Shown here: positions 1-7,536 of the stretch, piece by piece
How the letters are laid out: the number at the start of each line of letters is the position of its first letter
Numbering within the stretch: position 1 is the stretch's first letter
Source of the DNA: Chitinophagales bacterium
GTDB taxonomy: Bacteria; Bacteroidota; Bacteroidia; Chitinophagales; UBA10324
DNA: 9,362 nt
Assembly: GCA_026786335.1 (NCBI GenBank)
Contig: JAJAYG010000491.1
Location: forward strand, 1 to 9,362
Direction: 5' to 3'
The notes under the pieces: generated by a model
What the model saw: the letters and a program-made list of their open reading frames with translations, nothing else
Told to the model about the DNA's origin: nothing
Database searches by the model: none
Translations under genes and position numbers: made by a program

Positions 1-2
1 CA

Positions 3-131
3 TCCACACTTATCCTCGACTGCTTGATGCAAAAACCAATGCGTCTCATCACGAGGCGTAATGTAGATTTACGCCACTTTGCAGCGACAACTGGTCGACT
101 CTGGTGGGCCCACAAAATTGATTATCATTAA
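3..131 (+). CDS. Possible C-terminal tail of a gene entering from the left edge (partial)
   Basis: A reading frame is open from the window edge for 42 codons and ends at a TAA at 129-131. The predicted tail is rich in Arg, Leu and aromatic residues and ends in RLWWAHKIDYH. I do not recognise the family. The stop lies only 9 bp from the stop of the convergent catalase-like gene, which is a natural place for a gene end, and no other gene is seen here. An open frame this short can occur by chance, and a second + frame is open to 61, so this is a tentative call. The stretch is visibly richer in G and C than the following genes. Confidence 0.3.
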   Translation, partial: STLILDCLMQKPMRLITRRNVDLRHFAATTGRLWWAHKIDYH

Positions 132-140
132 AATGCTGTC

Positions 141-701
141 CTAATTTTTGTTTCCCTCTGTTTCCTGTATGCCATTTAGTTTGTGCCTGAATTGGGATAA
201 AGCAATGTACACAGCTTTACGTGCTCTGTTAACTCCGCCAATTGGTTCGTGATCTTTTATGCAATGCCATGGAGTAAATGAAAGAGATTCTACATATTCA
301 TTTTGCTTTTGCGAAAGAAAATTTTGTTTAGGAATTTTTATTGTTGCCAATTTTATAAAGGTAGATTTCCATTCAACCGTTGGGTCTTCGATTGGCATTG
401 CTTCAGGAACTTCCTGAAACTGAACCATGAAGTCGAAGTAAAAATCGGACGCAGCAAGATCATCGGCTAACCGGGTTTGAAGAAAATTTTCTGCTGGATT
501 TTTTGGAAACACACTTTCAATCTTCTGCTGCGGAAGCACCGCATATTTAACAACACGATTTCCCGAACCAAAACGAAATGGAGTGGTACTATAAAAAGAT
601 TCTTTTAACAGATTGCTGCATTTTGAAATTTGTTTTATCGAGCGCATTGCAACTGCAGGATGGGTGATCACATACAAAAATAATTTTACGCCGCCGCTCA
701 T
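141..701 (-). CDS. C-terminal part of the split catalase-like protein
   Basis: This frame opens at an ATG at 701 (MSGGVKLFLYV) and runs 186 residues to a TAG at 141-143. It continues the catalase-like fold directly: a hydrophobic helix, PFRFGSGNRVVKY, a central segment ending in SFTPWHCIKDHEPIGG, then NRARKAVY with the candidate proximal tyrosine at residue 165. The ATG probably encodes an internal methionine of the original gene. Reinitiation there could produce the half protein, but nothing in the sequence shows that it does. Confidence 0.6.
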   Translation of the reverse strand: MSGGVKLFLYVITHPAVAMRSIKQISKCSNLLKESFYSTTPFRFGSGNRVVKYAVLPQQKIESVFPKNPAENFLQTRLADDLAASDFYFDFMVQFQEVPEAMPIEDPTVEWKSTFIKLATIKIPKQNFLSQKQNEYVESLSFTPWHCIKDHEPIGGVNRARKAVYIALSQFRHKLNGIQETEGNKN

Positions 702-1158
702 AAGTAGTTAAAGATTTTTGAAAATCTTTTACCGAACGTGTTTGAAGTGTTTTTGAAGTGATCAATAAAAAATCCTGCGTAACAGCATTCTTATCGTGCT
801 CCAAAAGTTTTTCACCTTTAACTTCAAATAATTTTAAAGCCATTCCCCGCATGTCTTTGTTAGCATCTGGTGAAGGTTTTTTCTTGGCATTGGATAGCCG
901 ACACCACATTGGATATTGAGCACCGGGTTGAAACAAACCGGTTCGATATTCATTTTCCAAATCTTCTCTAACAATAAAACTCGCTTTAAGAAGCCCATGG
1001 GTTTTTGGATGAAACATTCGCTTTACTGTTCCAGTAAGATAATACTTAGGAAGTGTTTTTTTGAAAACCTCAATAATTTTTTTAATGTCGCCATCCTCAT
1101 CTTGCGCAAATTGTTCTTTTCCCGCGTGCAAAGAATTACCGGCAGATTTATTTTTCAT
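589..1158 (-). CDS. N-terminal part of the split catalase-like protein
   Basis: This frame encodes the heme-distal half. The start chosen is the ATG at 1158 (MKNKSAGNS), because the 17 residues added by the upstream ATG at 1209 (MRYFYFYIRH) look like translated spacer and no ribosome site favours either. Family-like sequence runs to residue 152. H50 and H54 in FHPKTHG are the candidates for the distal histidine. The residues after 152 (YERRRKII and on) are out of frame and do not resemble catalase; they overlap the downstream half and stop at 589. If translated alone, the product would lack the proximal heme ligand and probably could not bind heme normally. Confidence 0.65.
   Translation of the reverse strand: MKNKSAGNSLHAGKEQFAQDEDGDIKKIIEVFKKTLPKYYLTGTVKRMFHPKTHGLLKASFIVREDLENEYRTGLFQPGAQYPMWCRLSNAKKKPSPDANKDMRGMALKLFEVKGEKLLEHDKNAVTQDFLLITSKTLQTRSVKDFQKSLTTYERRRKIIFVCDHPSCSCNALDKTNFKMQQSVKRIFL
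710..729. repeat. Near-perfect palindrome beside the catalase-like frameshift
   Basis: AAAGATTTT and AAAATCTTT form two perfectly complementary 9-base arms around a 2-base centre (TG). The element lies inside the coding sequence, about 8 bases upstream of the frame break in the direction of transcription. Short AT palindromes of this kind can promote polymerase slippage. A causal link to the frameshift is inference. Confidence 0.6.
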
Positions 1159-1293
1159 GGTAATGAAATTGAGAATGTAATGACGAATGTAAAAATAAAA
1201 GTATCTCACAATTTGATAATTTAAAATAATGCATCACCTTCGTTTCGGTTAAATCAATAATGAATTAGAAAACCTAACACTAAACTTAATTTT

Positions 1294-4200
1294 ATGAAGA
1301 GAACAACTATTACGAAACTTTTGATTTTTGTTTTGCTTTTCATTACCGCACAATCATTTGCACAGAACTATACTGTAACAGGTAAAGTAACAGATGCAAA
1401 TAATGTGGAACTCATTGGCGCAACCGTGCGGCTTAAGAGTGATGCATCCATAGGAACCAACACCGACGAAGAAGGAGAATTTAATTTGAAAGTTCCCGAA
1501 ATTTCTGGCGCGCTAATTTTTACTTATGTCGGCTACGCAGATAAAGAAGTTGCATTCTCTGTGGGAAATATGTTTTTAAAAGTAGCAATGGGTGCCGATC
1601 GTGAATTGGAAGAAGTGATTGTGGTGGGTTACGGCGTGCAGCGCAAGAGCGATGTGATTGGAGCTATCTCTACCATTAAAGGAGATAAAATTGAAGACCA
1701 ACCGGTATCAAATGTTGCATCGAGCATACAAGGAAAAGTTTCAGGCATCAATGTATCTAATGCATCAGGTACTCCCGGCGCTTCGTTGCTGGTGAGCATT
1801 CGCGGCTTAAGCAATCCTCTTTATGTGGTGGAAGGAATTCCTCTTATTAGTGAAAGCAATTCTGCTATTGCAACTTCTTATGATACACAAGGGAATGTTA
1901 CCGGCAGCGGTCAATCTATTTCTTCTATCAGTGATATTAATCCTGATGATATTGCATCTGTTGAAATTTTGAAAGATGCATCATCAACTGCCATCTATGG
2001 CGCGCGCGCTTCGAATGGTGTAGTGCTGATTACCACCAAACGCGGACAGGCAGGAAAAACAAAATTCAATTTGAATTATTACACCGGTGTGCAAAGTGTT
2101 TTGCATCCCATTCATTTTTTAAACTCTGATCAGTTTGTTGCATTGGAAGAAGAAGCACGCCAAAATGATTTGAATGTTTACAATAATGATAACATGGCTT
2201 TCGGCCCCGATTTTAATCCTGCAGTACTTACCAATCCTTTACCAGATACATGGCATACAGGAGTAAATACTGATTGGATGAATGAAATTTTTCGTGCAGC
2301 TCCAATCAATGATGTTGATTTTTCAATGCGTGGGGGAAGTGAAAAAACAAAATTCTTTTTCGGCACTTCTTATTTCGATCAGCAGGGAACAGTGATTGAA
2401 TCATACTACAAACGGTTTAACACAAGACTAAATTTTGATCACGAAATAAATGATCACATTTCTTTCGGAACAAATCTTTCCATCACCTATTCACGCAACA
2501 GAAGAAGTTTTAATGATGATGTGTACACCGGTATTGTTACCAATGCCATTGGTGCTTCACCATTGATGCCGGTGTATAATGAAGACGGAACTTACAGCGA
2601 CTTTACGCAATATCAGGCAAGTTGGCTATCTGATAATCCTGTTAAATCGGCGCATGAAATTATTGGATACACCAATACCTATCGGTTGCTCGGTACTGTT
2701 TTCGGGCAAATAAAATTTGCTAAAAATTTTGCATTCAAGAGTTCATGGTCTGCGGATTATACTTACTTAACCGACAATCAATATTTCTCTCCGCTCACAG
2801 TTGATGCAGAAAATGTTGGAGGCAAAGCGACTGATGCAAATTTTAATCAACTCATTTGGTTGGGTGAGAATATTTTAACCTACGATAAAAAGTTAGGTGA
2901 TCACCACGTAAATCTTGTTGGCGGTTTCACCTTGCAGGAATCACAATCTGCCAGTCAAAGTATCAGCGGTCAGGGATTTCCTGAGGGCAGCGGTTTGCAA
3001 TTAGTATCAAGTGCTGCAAACATTACAGGCGGTAGTTCAACTGCAACCGGTTGGTCTTTGGTTTCATTTCTTGGCAGAGTAACTTATGATTACAAATCAA
3101 AATATCTTTTTGAAGTGAGTGCAAGAAGTGATGGCTCTTCGCGATTCTCACCATCAAATCAATTTGCATTCTTTCCTGCTGTTGCAGGTGGTTGGAGAAT
3201 ATCATCAGAAGATTTCTTTCCCAAAAATGAAGTGCTTACTGGTTTAAAACTGCGAGCGAGTTACGGACTCACCGGCGATCAGGAGATTGGTGATTTTCAA
3301 TATGTAAAATTCTGGTACCCGATAACTTATGACGGGCAACCGGGTTTGGCGCCTCGAAATCTTAGTGATCCAAATTTAAAATGGCAAACAAATAAAATGA
3401 TTGACTTTGGTTTCGACTATGAACTTTTTGGTGCACGCCTCAGCGGTTCATTTGATTATTACAAAGGAAATAAAACTGATTTGCTGAGTGAAGATGTTAT
3501 TCCCGGTACTTCAGGTTTCGGAACCATCACAAGAAATTATGGCAACATTGAAAACAAAGGTTGGGAGTTTAATGTGGATGCAACTGTATTGCGCAGCGCT
3601 GTTACCTGGGATATTGGTGCAAATATTTCTTATTTGCACAATGAAATAATTTCATTGAGTACCGATGGTGTTTTGGTAAGTGCTTACAATGATCTTGCGC
3701 CAACTCACATTTTGCAGGAAGGTGAAGCACTCGGAACTTTTTGGGGAGTAAAATATTTAGGTGTTGACCCTGAAACAGGTGATCCATTGTATGAGGATTT
3801 GAATAATGATGGAACCATTGATGACAATGATGCGCAGATAATCGGCAAAGCAACCCCCGATTATTACGGCGGATTTTATACCGATTTGAAATGGAAGAAC
3901 TGGGATCTTTCTTTGTCATCAAGTTTTAGCATTGGCAATGATGTTTACAATTTAATTCGCGGTGAGTATGAATCACTTGGCTGGAGCGATCAGGGTTGGG
4001 ATGAAAACAATGTGCTCTATCAGGTGTATGCAAACAACTCAGATATTGTAAATAACCGATGGCAGCAACCGGGAGATCAAACTGATATTCCGCGTGCATC
4101 ACTCATCAACTTAAATGTTTACCAAAACTCATCGCAGACAATTGAGAATGGTTCCTTCTTTCGTATAAGAACAATTCTTCTCGGTTACACTATTAAACCG

Positions 4201-4392
4201 AAGACCACAAAAAATTTCAATTCAATAAGAATCTATGCCCAAGTGCAAAATCCATTTTTGTTCTCTGGCTATTCAGGATTCGATCCCGAAGTAAGTTCCA
4301 ACGGCGGCGATCAACCTTCCACTGCAGGAATTGATTATGCTGCTTATCCATCGGCGCGAACTTTCATGGGTGGATTCAGTTTTAATTTTTAA
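1294..4392 (+). CDS. SusC/RagA-family TonB-dependent outer-membrane transporter
   Basis: This is the transporter half of a SusC/SusD nutrient-uptake pair. Such proteins are outer-membrane beta-barrels that import oligomeric or bulky substrates using energy passed on by TonB-ExbBD. Residues 1-23 form a type I signal peptide (MKRTT, hydrophobic core, cleavage after QSFA). Residues of about 25-100 are a carboxypeptidase-regulatory-like beta-sandwich (VTGKVTDANN, DEEGEFNLKV, FTYVGY). The TonB-box region is at about 104-113 (ELEEVIVVGY). The plug follows, with YVVEGIPL and the family signature at about 223-251 (VEILKDASSTAIYGARASNG). The rest is barrel, ending in a terminal phenylalanine (GGFSFNF) as expected for barrel insertion. 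The length of 1032 residues is normal. susD follows after 23 bp. No catabolic enzyme adjoins it, so the substrate is open; a glycan, peptide or other ligand is possible. Confidence 0.95.
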   Translation: MKRTTITKLLIFVLLFITAQSFAQNYTVTGKVTDANNVELIGATVRLKSDASIGTNTDEEGEFNLKVPEISGALIFTYVGYADKEVAFSVGNMFLKVAMGADRELEEVIVVGYGVQRKSDVIGAISTIKGDKIEDQPVSNVASSIQGKVSGINVSNASGTPGASLLVSIRGLSNPLYVVEGIPLISESNSAIATSYDTQGNVTGSGQSISSISDINPDDIASVEILKDASSTAIYGARASNGVVLITTKRGQAGKTKFNLNYYTGVQSVLHPIHFLNSDQFVALEEEARQNDLNVYNNDNMAFGPDFNPAVLTNPLPDTWHTGVNTDWMNEIFRAAPINDVDFSMRGGSEKTKFFFGTSYFDQQGTVIESYYKRFNTRLNFDHEINDHISFGTNLSITYSRNRRSFNDDVYTGIVTNAIGASPLMPVYNEDGTYSDFTQYQASWLSDNPVKSAHEIIGYTNTYRLLGTVFGQIKFAKNFAFKSSWSADYTYLTDNQYFSPLTVDAENVGGKATDANFNQLIWLGENILTYDKKLGDHHVNLVGGFTLQESQSASQSISGQGFPEGSGLQLVSSAANITGGSSTATGWSLVSFLGRVTYDYKSKYLFEVSARSDGSSRFSPSNQFAFFPAVAGGWRISSEDFFPKNEVLTGLKLRASYGLTGDQEIGDFQYVKFWYPITYDGQPGLAPRNLSDPNLKWQTNKMIDFGFDYELFGARLSGSFDYYKGNKTDLLSEDVIPGTSGFGTITRNYGNIENKGWEFNVDATVLRSAVTWDIGANISYLHNEIISLSTDGVLVSAYNDLAPTHILQEGEALGTFWGVKYLGVDPETGDPLYEDLNNDGTIDDNDAQIIGKATPDYYGGFYTDLKWKNWDLSLSSSFSIGNDVYNLIRGEYESLGWSDQGWDENNVLYQVYANNSDIVNNRWQQPGDQTDIPRASLINLNVYQNSSQTIENGSFFRIRTILLGYTIKPKTTKNFNSIRIYAQVQNPFLFSGYSGFDPEVSSNGGDQPSTAGIDYAAYPSARTFMGGFSFNF

Positions 4393-4415
4393 TCATTGAA
4401 AAAAAAGAAATCATT

Positions 4416-5873
4416 ATGAAAACATTCAACTCAAATAAAATAAACTCTGTACCCTCCGTGAAAAACCTCTGTTCCCTCTGTGGTAAAACTTTTTTTCTTT
4501 CATTTTTTATTCTCACAATTCTTATCTCCTTCTCTTCTTGCAAAAAATTCCTTTCCAAAACATCACCCAATGATGTGGCCGATGAAAATATGTTTCAGGA
4601 TGCAGCATCATTAGAGAGTGCACGTATAGGTTTGTACAACACATTGCAAGATGTAAATTATTACGGCGGTTACTTTCCACTCATGGTTGATGCGCACAGC
4701 GATAACGGACAAACAGGAGGATACGATTCTCCCGCTCTCGATGAGTTAGGAAACAAAACTTTAACTTCTTCTAATCTCTATATTGAGAATACCTGGATTG
4801 AAATTTACAATACCATCTACACTGCCAATCAAATTATTGAACATGTTGATGGAATTGAAGACCCAACTTTAAGCGATGAATTGCGAAATGATATTCATGG
4901 CGAAGCACTCACTATTCGTGCGCTCGCGCATTTCGATTTGCTTAGAATGTTTGGTGAACATTGGGATCTTACATCAACTTACGGAATTCCAATTGTTGAT
5001 CACATTGCAACACCTGAAGAAATTATTGGCAGAAGCACAGTGAGTGCAACTTATGATTTTATCATTGGTGATTTAACTGCAGCGCTTGATCTTGTTTCGA
5101 ATGATGATTACCGCTATGATCCTGTTGTGCCAAAGGGACATCAATACATTACCAATGATGCAGTGAAAGCTTTGCTCGCAAGAGTTTATCAGTACAAAAA
5201 AGATTATGCTAATGCTTCGGAGTTTGCAAGCGAGGTAATCAACAGTGGAAATTTTTCATTAGCAAGTAATGTGAGTGATGTTTACACCACTAAACTTTCT
5301 TCCGAATCAATTTTTGAACTCACGTTTAGTTCGCTTGATCGCAGTCAGTACAATGCAGCAACTTATGCAAGACCCGATGCATTGCGCAGCGAAGTTTTAT
5401 TTCTTGCCAATGAAAACCTGAAGGAATTTTTTGCGCAGCCCGATCGTACAAATGATTCAAGAGCAGCATTGGTTGATTTTGTAAATAATGATTTGAGTAT
5501 TGAACCCGATGGAAGAACACAAAAATACAGAGGAGAAGATTTTCAGGATAACAGTGCTTATATTATTCGTCTTCCCGAAATGTTTTTGATTGAAGCAGAA
5601 GGTTCGTCATTTTATCCTCCGCCAGAATCGATTAATATTTTACGAATGGCAAGAGGGCTTCCTGCATATACTCCACAAGATGTGTTTGATGGTAATGAAG
5701 TTATCAATGAACGTAGGGCAGAATTAAATTTTGAAGGCCACCGCTTTTTTGATCTCGCGCATTGGGGAAAAGTTCAAGAAGTTTTAGGTGCTGATGTAAA
5801 ATCAGTTTTTCCTATTCCATTAAGAGAAGTTACTGCGAGTGGCGGGGTGCTGGAGCAGTATCCGGGGTACTAA
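4416..5873 (+). CDS. SusD/RagB-family surface lipoprotein
   Basis: This is the substrate-binding lid partner of the upstream SusC, expected on the cell surface, anchored by lipid. The family features seen are an N-terminal helical part (NMFQDAASLESARIGLYN), the helix HGEALTIRALAHFDLLRMFG, a TPR-like segment (DAVKALLARVYQYKKDYANA) and the C-terminal block INERRAELNFEGHRFFDL, ending in EQYPGY. The lipobox is SFSSC with the lipidated cysteine at residue 42, followed by KKFL. The signal region is unusually long. Residues of about 10-25 (NSVPSVKNLCSLCGKT) are encoded by a dispersed repeat, placed before the hydrophobic core FFLSFFILTILISF. No ATG lies between the repeat and the core, so the chosen start is needed unless the GTG at codon 15 is used. 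The link between the C-terminal MFLIEAEG and RMARGLPAY is somewhat shorter than I expect. The substrate is unknown. Confidence 0.93.
   Translation: MKTFNSNKINSVPSVKNLCSLCGKTFFLSFFILTILISFSSCKKFLSKTSPNDVADENMFQDAASLESARIGLYNTLQDVNYYGGYFPLMVDAHSDNGQTGGYDSPALDELGNKTLTSSNLYIENTWIEIYNTIYTANQIIEHVDGIEDPTLSDELRNDIHGEALTIRALAHFDLLRMFGEHWDLTSTYGIPIVDHIATPEEIIGRSTVSATYDFIIGDLTAALDLVSNDDYRYDPVVPKGHQYITNDAVKALLARVYQYKKDYANASEFASEVINSGNFSLASNVSDVYTTKLSSESIFELTFSSLDRSQYNAATYARPDALRSEVLFLANENLKEFFAQPDRTNDSRAALVDFVNNDLSIEPDGRTQKYRGEDFQDNSAYIIRLPEMFLIEAEGSSFYPPPESINILRMARGLPAYTPQDVFDGNEVINERRAELNFEGHRFFDLAHWGKVQEVLGADVKSVFPIPLREVTASGGVLEQYPGY
4445..4490 (+). repeat. Dispersed-repeat half-copy captured in the 5' coding part of susD
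   Basis: The segment carries CCTCCGTGAAAAACC followed by CCCTCTGTGGTAAAACT. It matches the right arms of the two intergenic hairpin repeats near 7450-7493 and 7594-7631, which share CGTGAA or GGTGAA followed by TCTCTGTGGTAAAAAACT. Here only one arm is present and it is read as codons of about 11-25 of the SusD precursor. The product of the repeat is removed with the signal peptide, so it may be tolerated. Confidence 0.75.
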
Positions 5874-5887
5874 GAGTTTGACTAAAA

Positions 5888-6016
5888 TAAATATTGAACA
5901 TCGAATAAGAAATATCGAATATCACTGCCTGCCGATAGGCAACGATATTCACAGTTCAATTAATTTTACTTCATCATTCATTATTCAACATTCAGTATTC
6001 GATATTCAAAATATTA
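5888..6016. repeat. AT-rich imperfect inverted repeat between susD and the aldehyde dehydrogenase gene
   Basis: The left arm, about 5888-5924, contains ATTGAACATCGAATAAG and AATATCGAATATC. The right arm, about 5974-6016, contains TTCATTATTCAACATTCAG and TATTCGATATTC. Read in reverse complement, the right arm aligns with the left over about 35 bases with scattered mismatches. I recall similar GAATATTGAA-type repeats between genes in many Bacteroidota. The element fills nearly all of the 158-bp spacer and could act as a structured 3' end for the susCD transcript. Confidence 0.7.
5917..5950 (+). terminator. Hairpin nested in the inverted repeat, possible transcript-end structure
   Basis: GAATATCACTGCCT pairs with AGGCAACGATATTC across a 6-base loop (GCCGAT). 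Twelve of the 14 positions are complementary, with one 2-base internal mismatch. It lies 44 bases after the susD stop. There is no clean U-tract directly after it, so classic intrinsic termination is uncertain. mRNA 3'-end protection or a repeat-specific role are alternatives. Confidence 0.4.
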
Positions 6017-6031
6017 TTTCCAAAATCAAAA

Positions 6032-7393
6032 ATGAAAACCTTTCAATCCATAAATCCTTACGATTTCTCAATTGTTGCTGAGCATGAAATCATGAACGAG
6101 TTGCAGATCAATTCGGCGCTCGAAAATGCAACACAATCTTTTTCTTCATGGAGAAAAACTTCTTTTCAAAAACGAAGTGAATTAATTCTTTCACTTGCTA
6201 AAGTGTTGCGAGTAACAAAAGAAACTCACACCAAAACCATCGCACTCGAAATGGGAAAAATTTTAAGTGAAGGAAGAATTGAGATTGAGAAATGTGCAAA
6301 GTGCTGCGACTACTATGCAGCGAACGGAGAAAAAATTCTGACTGATGAACCAGTTGAAGCAGATGCAAAAAAATGTTTGGTAACGTTTCAACCTATTGGT
6401 GCCGTGTTTGGTATTATGCCGTGGAATTATCCCTTCTGGCAAGTAATACGTGCGGCAGTACCTGCAATTTTAGCAGGTAATGTTTTTTTATTAAAGCATG
6501 CGCCCAATGTTCTGCAGTGCGCAAAAGAGTTGGAAAATATTTTCCTCGAAGCAGGATTTCCGCACGGAGTTTTTCAGAACCTGATCATTGATATTGATCA
6601 AACGGAAAAAATTATTTTGCACAACATCGTGCAAGGCGTAACAATTACCGGCAGCGAACTCGCCGGCTCTTCTGTTGCATCACTTGCAGGCAAGCACATT
6701 AAAAAATCTGTTTTAGAATTGGGCGGCAGCGATCCATTGATTGTTTTGGAAGATGCTGATTTGAATGAAGCATCTAAAATCGCATTGCAATCACGCATGC
6801 AAAATGCCGGGCAATCATGCATTGCATCTAAGAGATTTATTGTGATGGAAAAAGTGAAAGAGGATTTTGTTCAGAAGCTGATTGAAGGAACAAAAAAGAT
6901 TAAACAAGGAAATCAATTGCTTGAAAACACTTCGATGGGACCCATGGCTCGCTTGAATTTAGCAGAGAAATTAGAACAGCAGGAAAAATCTTCTTTAAAA
7001 AATGGAACTGAAATTTTAATTGGCGGCACTCGTGAGCAAAGTAATTTTCAACCCACGCTACTGGGAAATGTAAAACCCGGCGTTCCTGCTTTTGATGAAG
7101 AAATGTTTGGACCCATTGCTTCCATCATCACTGCAAAAAGTGAAGCAGAAGCAATAGAACTCGCAAACAGAAATCGCTATGGACTTGGTGCTTCCATCTG
7201 GACAAAAGATTTAGAGCGCGGTGAAAGAATGGCGCGCGAAATAAATGCCGGCGGCGTGTTCATCAACTCATTGGTAAAAAGTGATCCGCGGTATCCGTTT
7301 GGAGGAATTAAAAAATCGGGATACGGAAGAGAACTTTCGAGTTATGGATTAAAAGAATTTACAAATGTGAAAACAATTTTCATTCAGGAATAA
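6032..7393 (+). CDS. sad: NAD(P)+-dependent succinate-semialdehyde dehydrogenase (aldehyde dehydrogenase superfamily)
   Basis: This cytoplasmic enzyme should oxidise succinate semialdehyde (or a similar omega-semialdehyde) to the acid, the last step of 4-aminobutyrate breakdown. It has the full aldehyde-dehydrogenase fold in 453 residues, the short form seen in the Sad/YneI group rather than the roughly 480-residue GabD. Visible landmarks are N132 in MPWNYPFWQV, the cofactor-binding lysine K155 in LLKHAPN, the general base E229 in LELGGSDP, the nucleophile C263 in NAGQSCIAS, the FGPIASI segment and the C-terminal PFGGIKKSGYGREL. All catalytic residues are present. The start at 6032 (MKTFQSINPYD) begins right where this family normally begins. 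The partner gabT-like gene follows on the same strand, which supports the semialdehyde role. Cofactor choice and exact substrate chain length cannot be fixed from sequence alone. Confidence 0.88.
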   Translation: MKTFQSINPYDFSIVAEHEIMNELQINSALENATQSFSSWRKTSFQKRSELILSLAKVLRVTKETHTKTIALEMGKILSEGRIEIEKCAKCCDYYAANGEKILTDEPVEADAKKCLVTFQPIGAVFGIMPWNYPFWQVIRAAVPAILAGNVFLLKHAPNVLQCAKELENIFLEAGFPHGVFQNLIIDIDQTEKIILHNIVQGVTITGSELAGSSVASLAGKHIKKSVLELGGSDPLIVLEDADLNEASKIALQSRMQNAGQSCIASKRFIVMEKVKEDFVQKLIEGTKKIKQGNQLLENTSMGPMARLNLAEKLEQQEKSSLKNGTEILIGGTREQSNFQPTLLGNVKPGVPAFDEEMFGPIASIITAKSEAEAIELANRNRYGLGASIWTKDLERGERMAREINAGGVFINSLVKSDPRYPFGGIKKSGYGRELSSYGLKEFTNVKTIFIQE

Positions 7394-7396
7394 AAA

Positions 7397-7493
7397 ATAA
7401 CCACAAAGTACACAGAGAAAAATTTCACAGAGAACACAAAGTTTCTCTGTGTATTCGGTGAAAATAACTTCATCTTCTCTGTGGTAAAAAACT
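7397..7493. repeat. Long imperfect hairpin repeat, copy A
   Basis: The left arm begins TAACCACAAAGTACACAGAG and the right arm ends CATCTTCTCTGTGGTAAAA. Their ends and several inner blocks (TTTCAC with GGTGAAA, CACAGAGAA with TTCTCTGTG) are complementary, so the copy can fold along its length. It belongs to the CTCTGTG/CACAGAG repeat type that I recall as common in Bacteroidota intergenic DNA. It sits just after the dehydrogenase stop and would be transcribed if the two genes form an operon. Confidence 0.75.
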
Positions 7494-7500
7494 AAAATGC

Positions 7501-7533
7501 ATGTCAATCATTAAAACTGTAATTCAAGAATAA
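7501..7533 (+). other. Ten-codon remnant reading frame between the duplicated repeats
   Basis: ATG-TCA-ATC-ATT-AAA-ACT-GTA-ATT-CAA-GAA-TAA reads MSIIKTVIQE. Its first four residues mirror the aminotransferase start (MAII) and its last six mirror the dehydrogenase end (KTIFIQE). It is therefore probably a fusion scar of the tandem duplication, not a gene. Translation as a short leader is possible but unsupported. Confidence 0.45.
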
Positions 7534-7536
7534 AAA

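Larger units (their letters stand above)
141..1158 (-). pseudogene. Catalase-like heme-binding protein (y4iL-type), split by a frameshift
   Basis: Two overlapping - strand frames join into one protein of about 338 residues, near the size I expect for small catalase-like heme proteins that lack the full catalase C-terminal regions. The N-terminal 152 residues carry FHPKTHG, the block GLFQPGAQYPMWCRLSNA, the RGMALKL segment and TQDFLLI, in the order typical of the family. The remaining 186 residues carry PFRFGSGNRVVKY and a C-terminal RKAVY. The latter fits the Arg-xxx-Tyr pattern that holds the proximal heme-ligand tyrosine in catalases. The frame breaks at about 702, where one surplus base moves the reading frame; a TAA three codons before the downstream ATG closes that frame upstream. 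A genuine pseudogene, a recent phase-variable indel and an assembly error are all possible. The family is linked to peroxide or organic hydroperoxide chemistry, but the activity of this member is unknown. Confidence 0.75.

Noticed and set aside
146..176. Another CTCTGTG repeat fragment at the 3' end of the catalase-like gene
   Set aside because: Only a short TCCCTCTGTTTCC-like word is shared, without the GTGGTAAAA end, so the match is too weak to call.
700..730. Programmed ribosomal frameshift in the catalase-like gene
   Set aside because: The AAAAATCTTT run is not a standard slippery heptamer placed at the break, and the family is not known for recoding. An indel is simpler.
916..1224. A 102-codon + strand reading frame opposite the catalase-like gene
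   Set aside because: It lies antisense to clear family sequence, has a low-complexity Phe/Lys/Asn-rich product and runs into the divergent spacer. It is a shadow of the real gene.
1159..1293. A Bacteroidota-type promoter (TTG and TAnnTTTG) for susC or the catalase-like gene
   Set aside because: Only near-matches such as TAAGTTTA and TACTTTTA on the - strand were found, without a correctly spaced upstream TTG, so no promoter is claimed on either strand.
3602..3922. Antisense frame of 106 codons inside susC
   Set aside because: The His- and Arg-rich product has no recognisable domain and overlaps well-conserved barrel sequence on the other strand.
5839..6081. An 80-codon + frame spanning the end of susD, the inverted repeat and the start of the dehydrogenase gene
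   Set aside because: Its middle (INIEHRIRNIEYH and SSFIIQHSVFDIQN) is only the translated repeat, and it overlaps two real genes out of frame.
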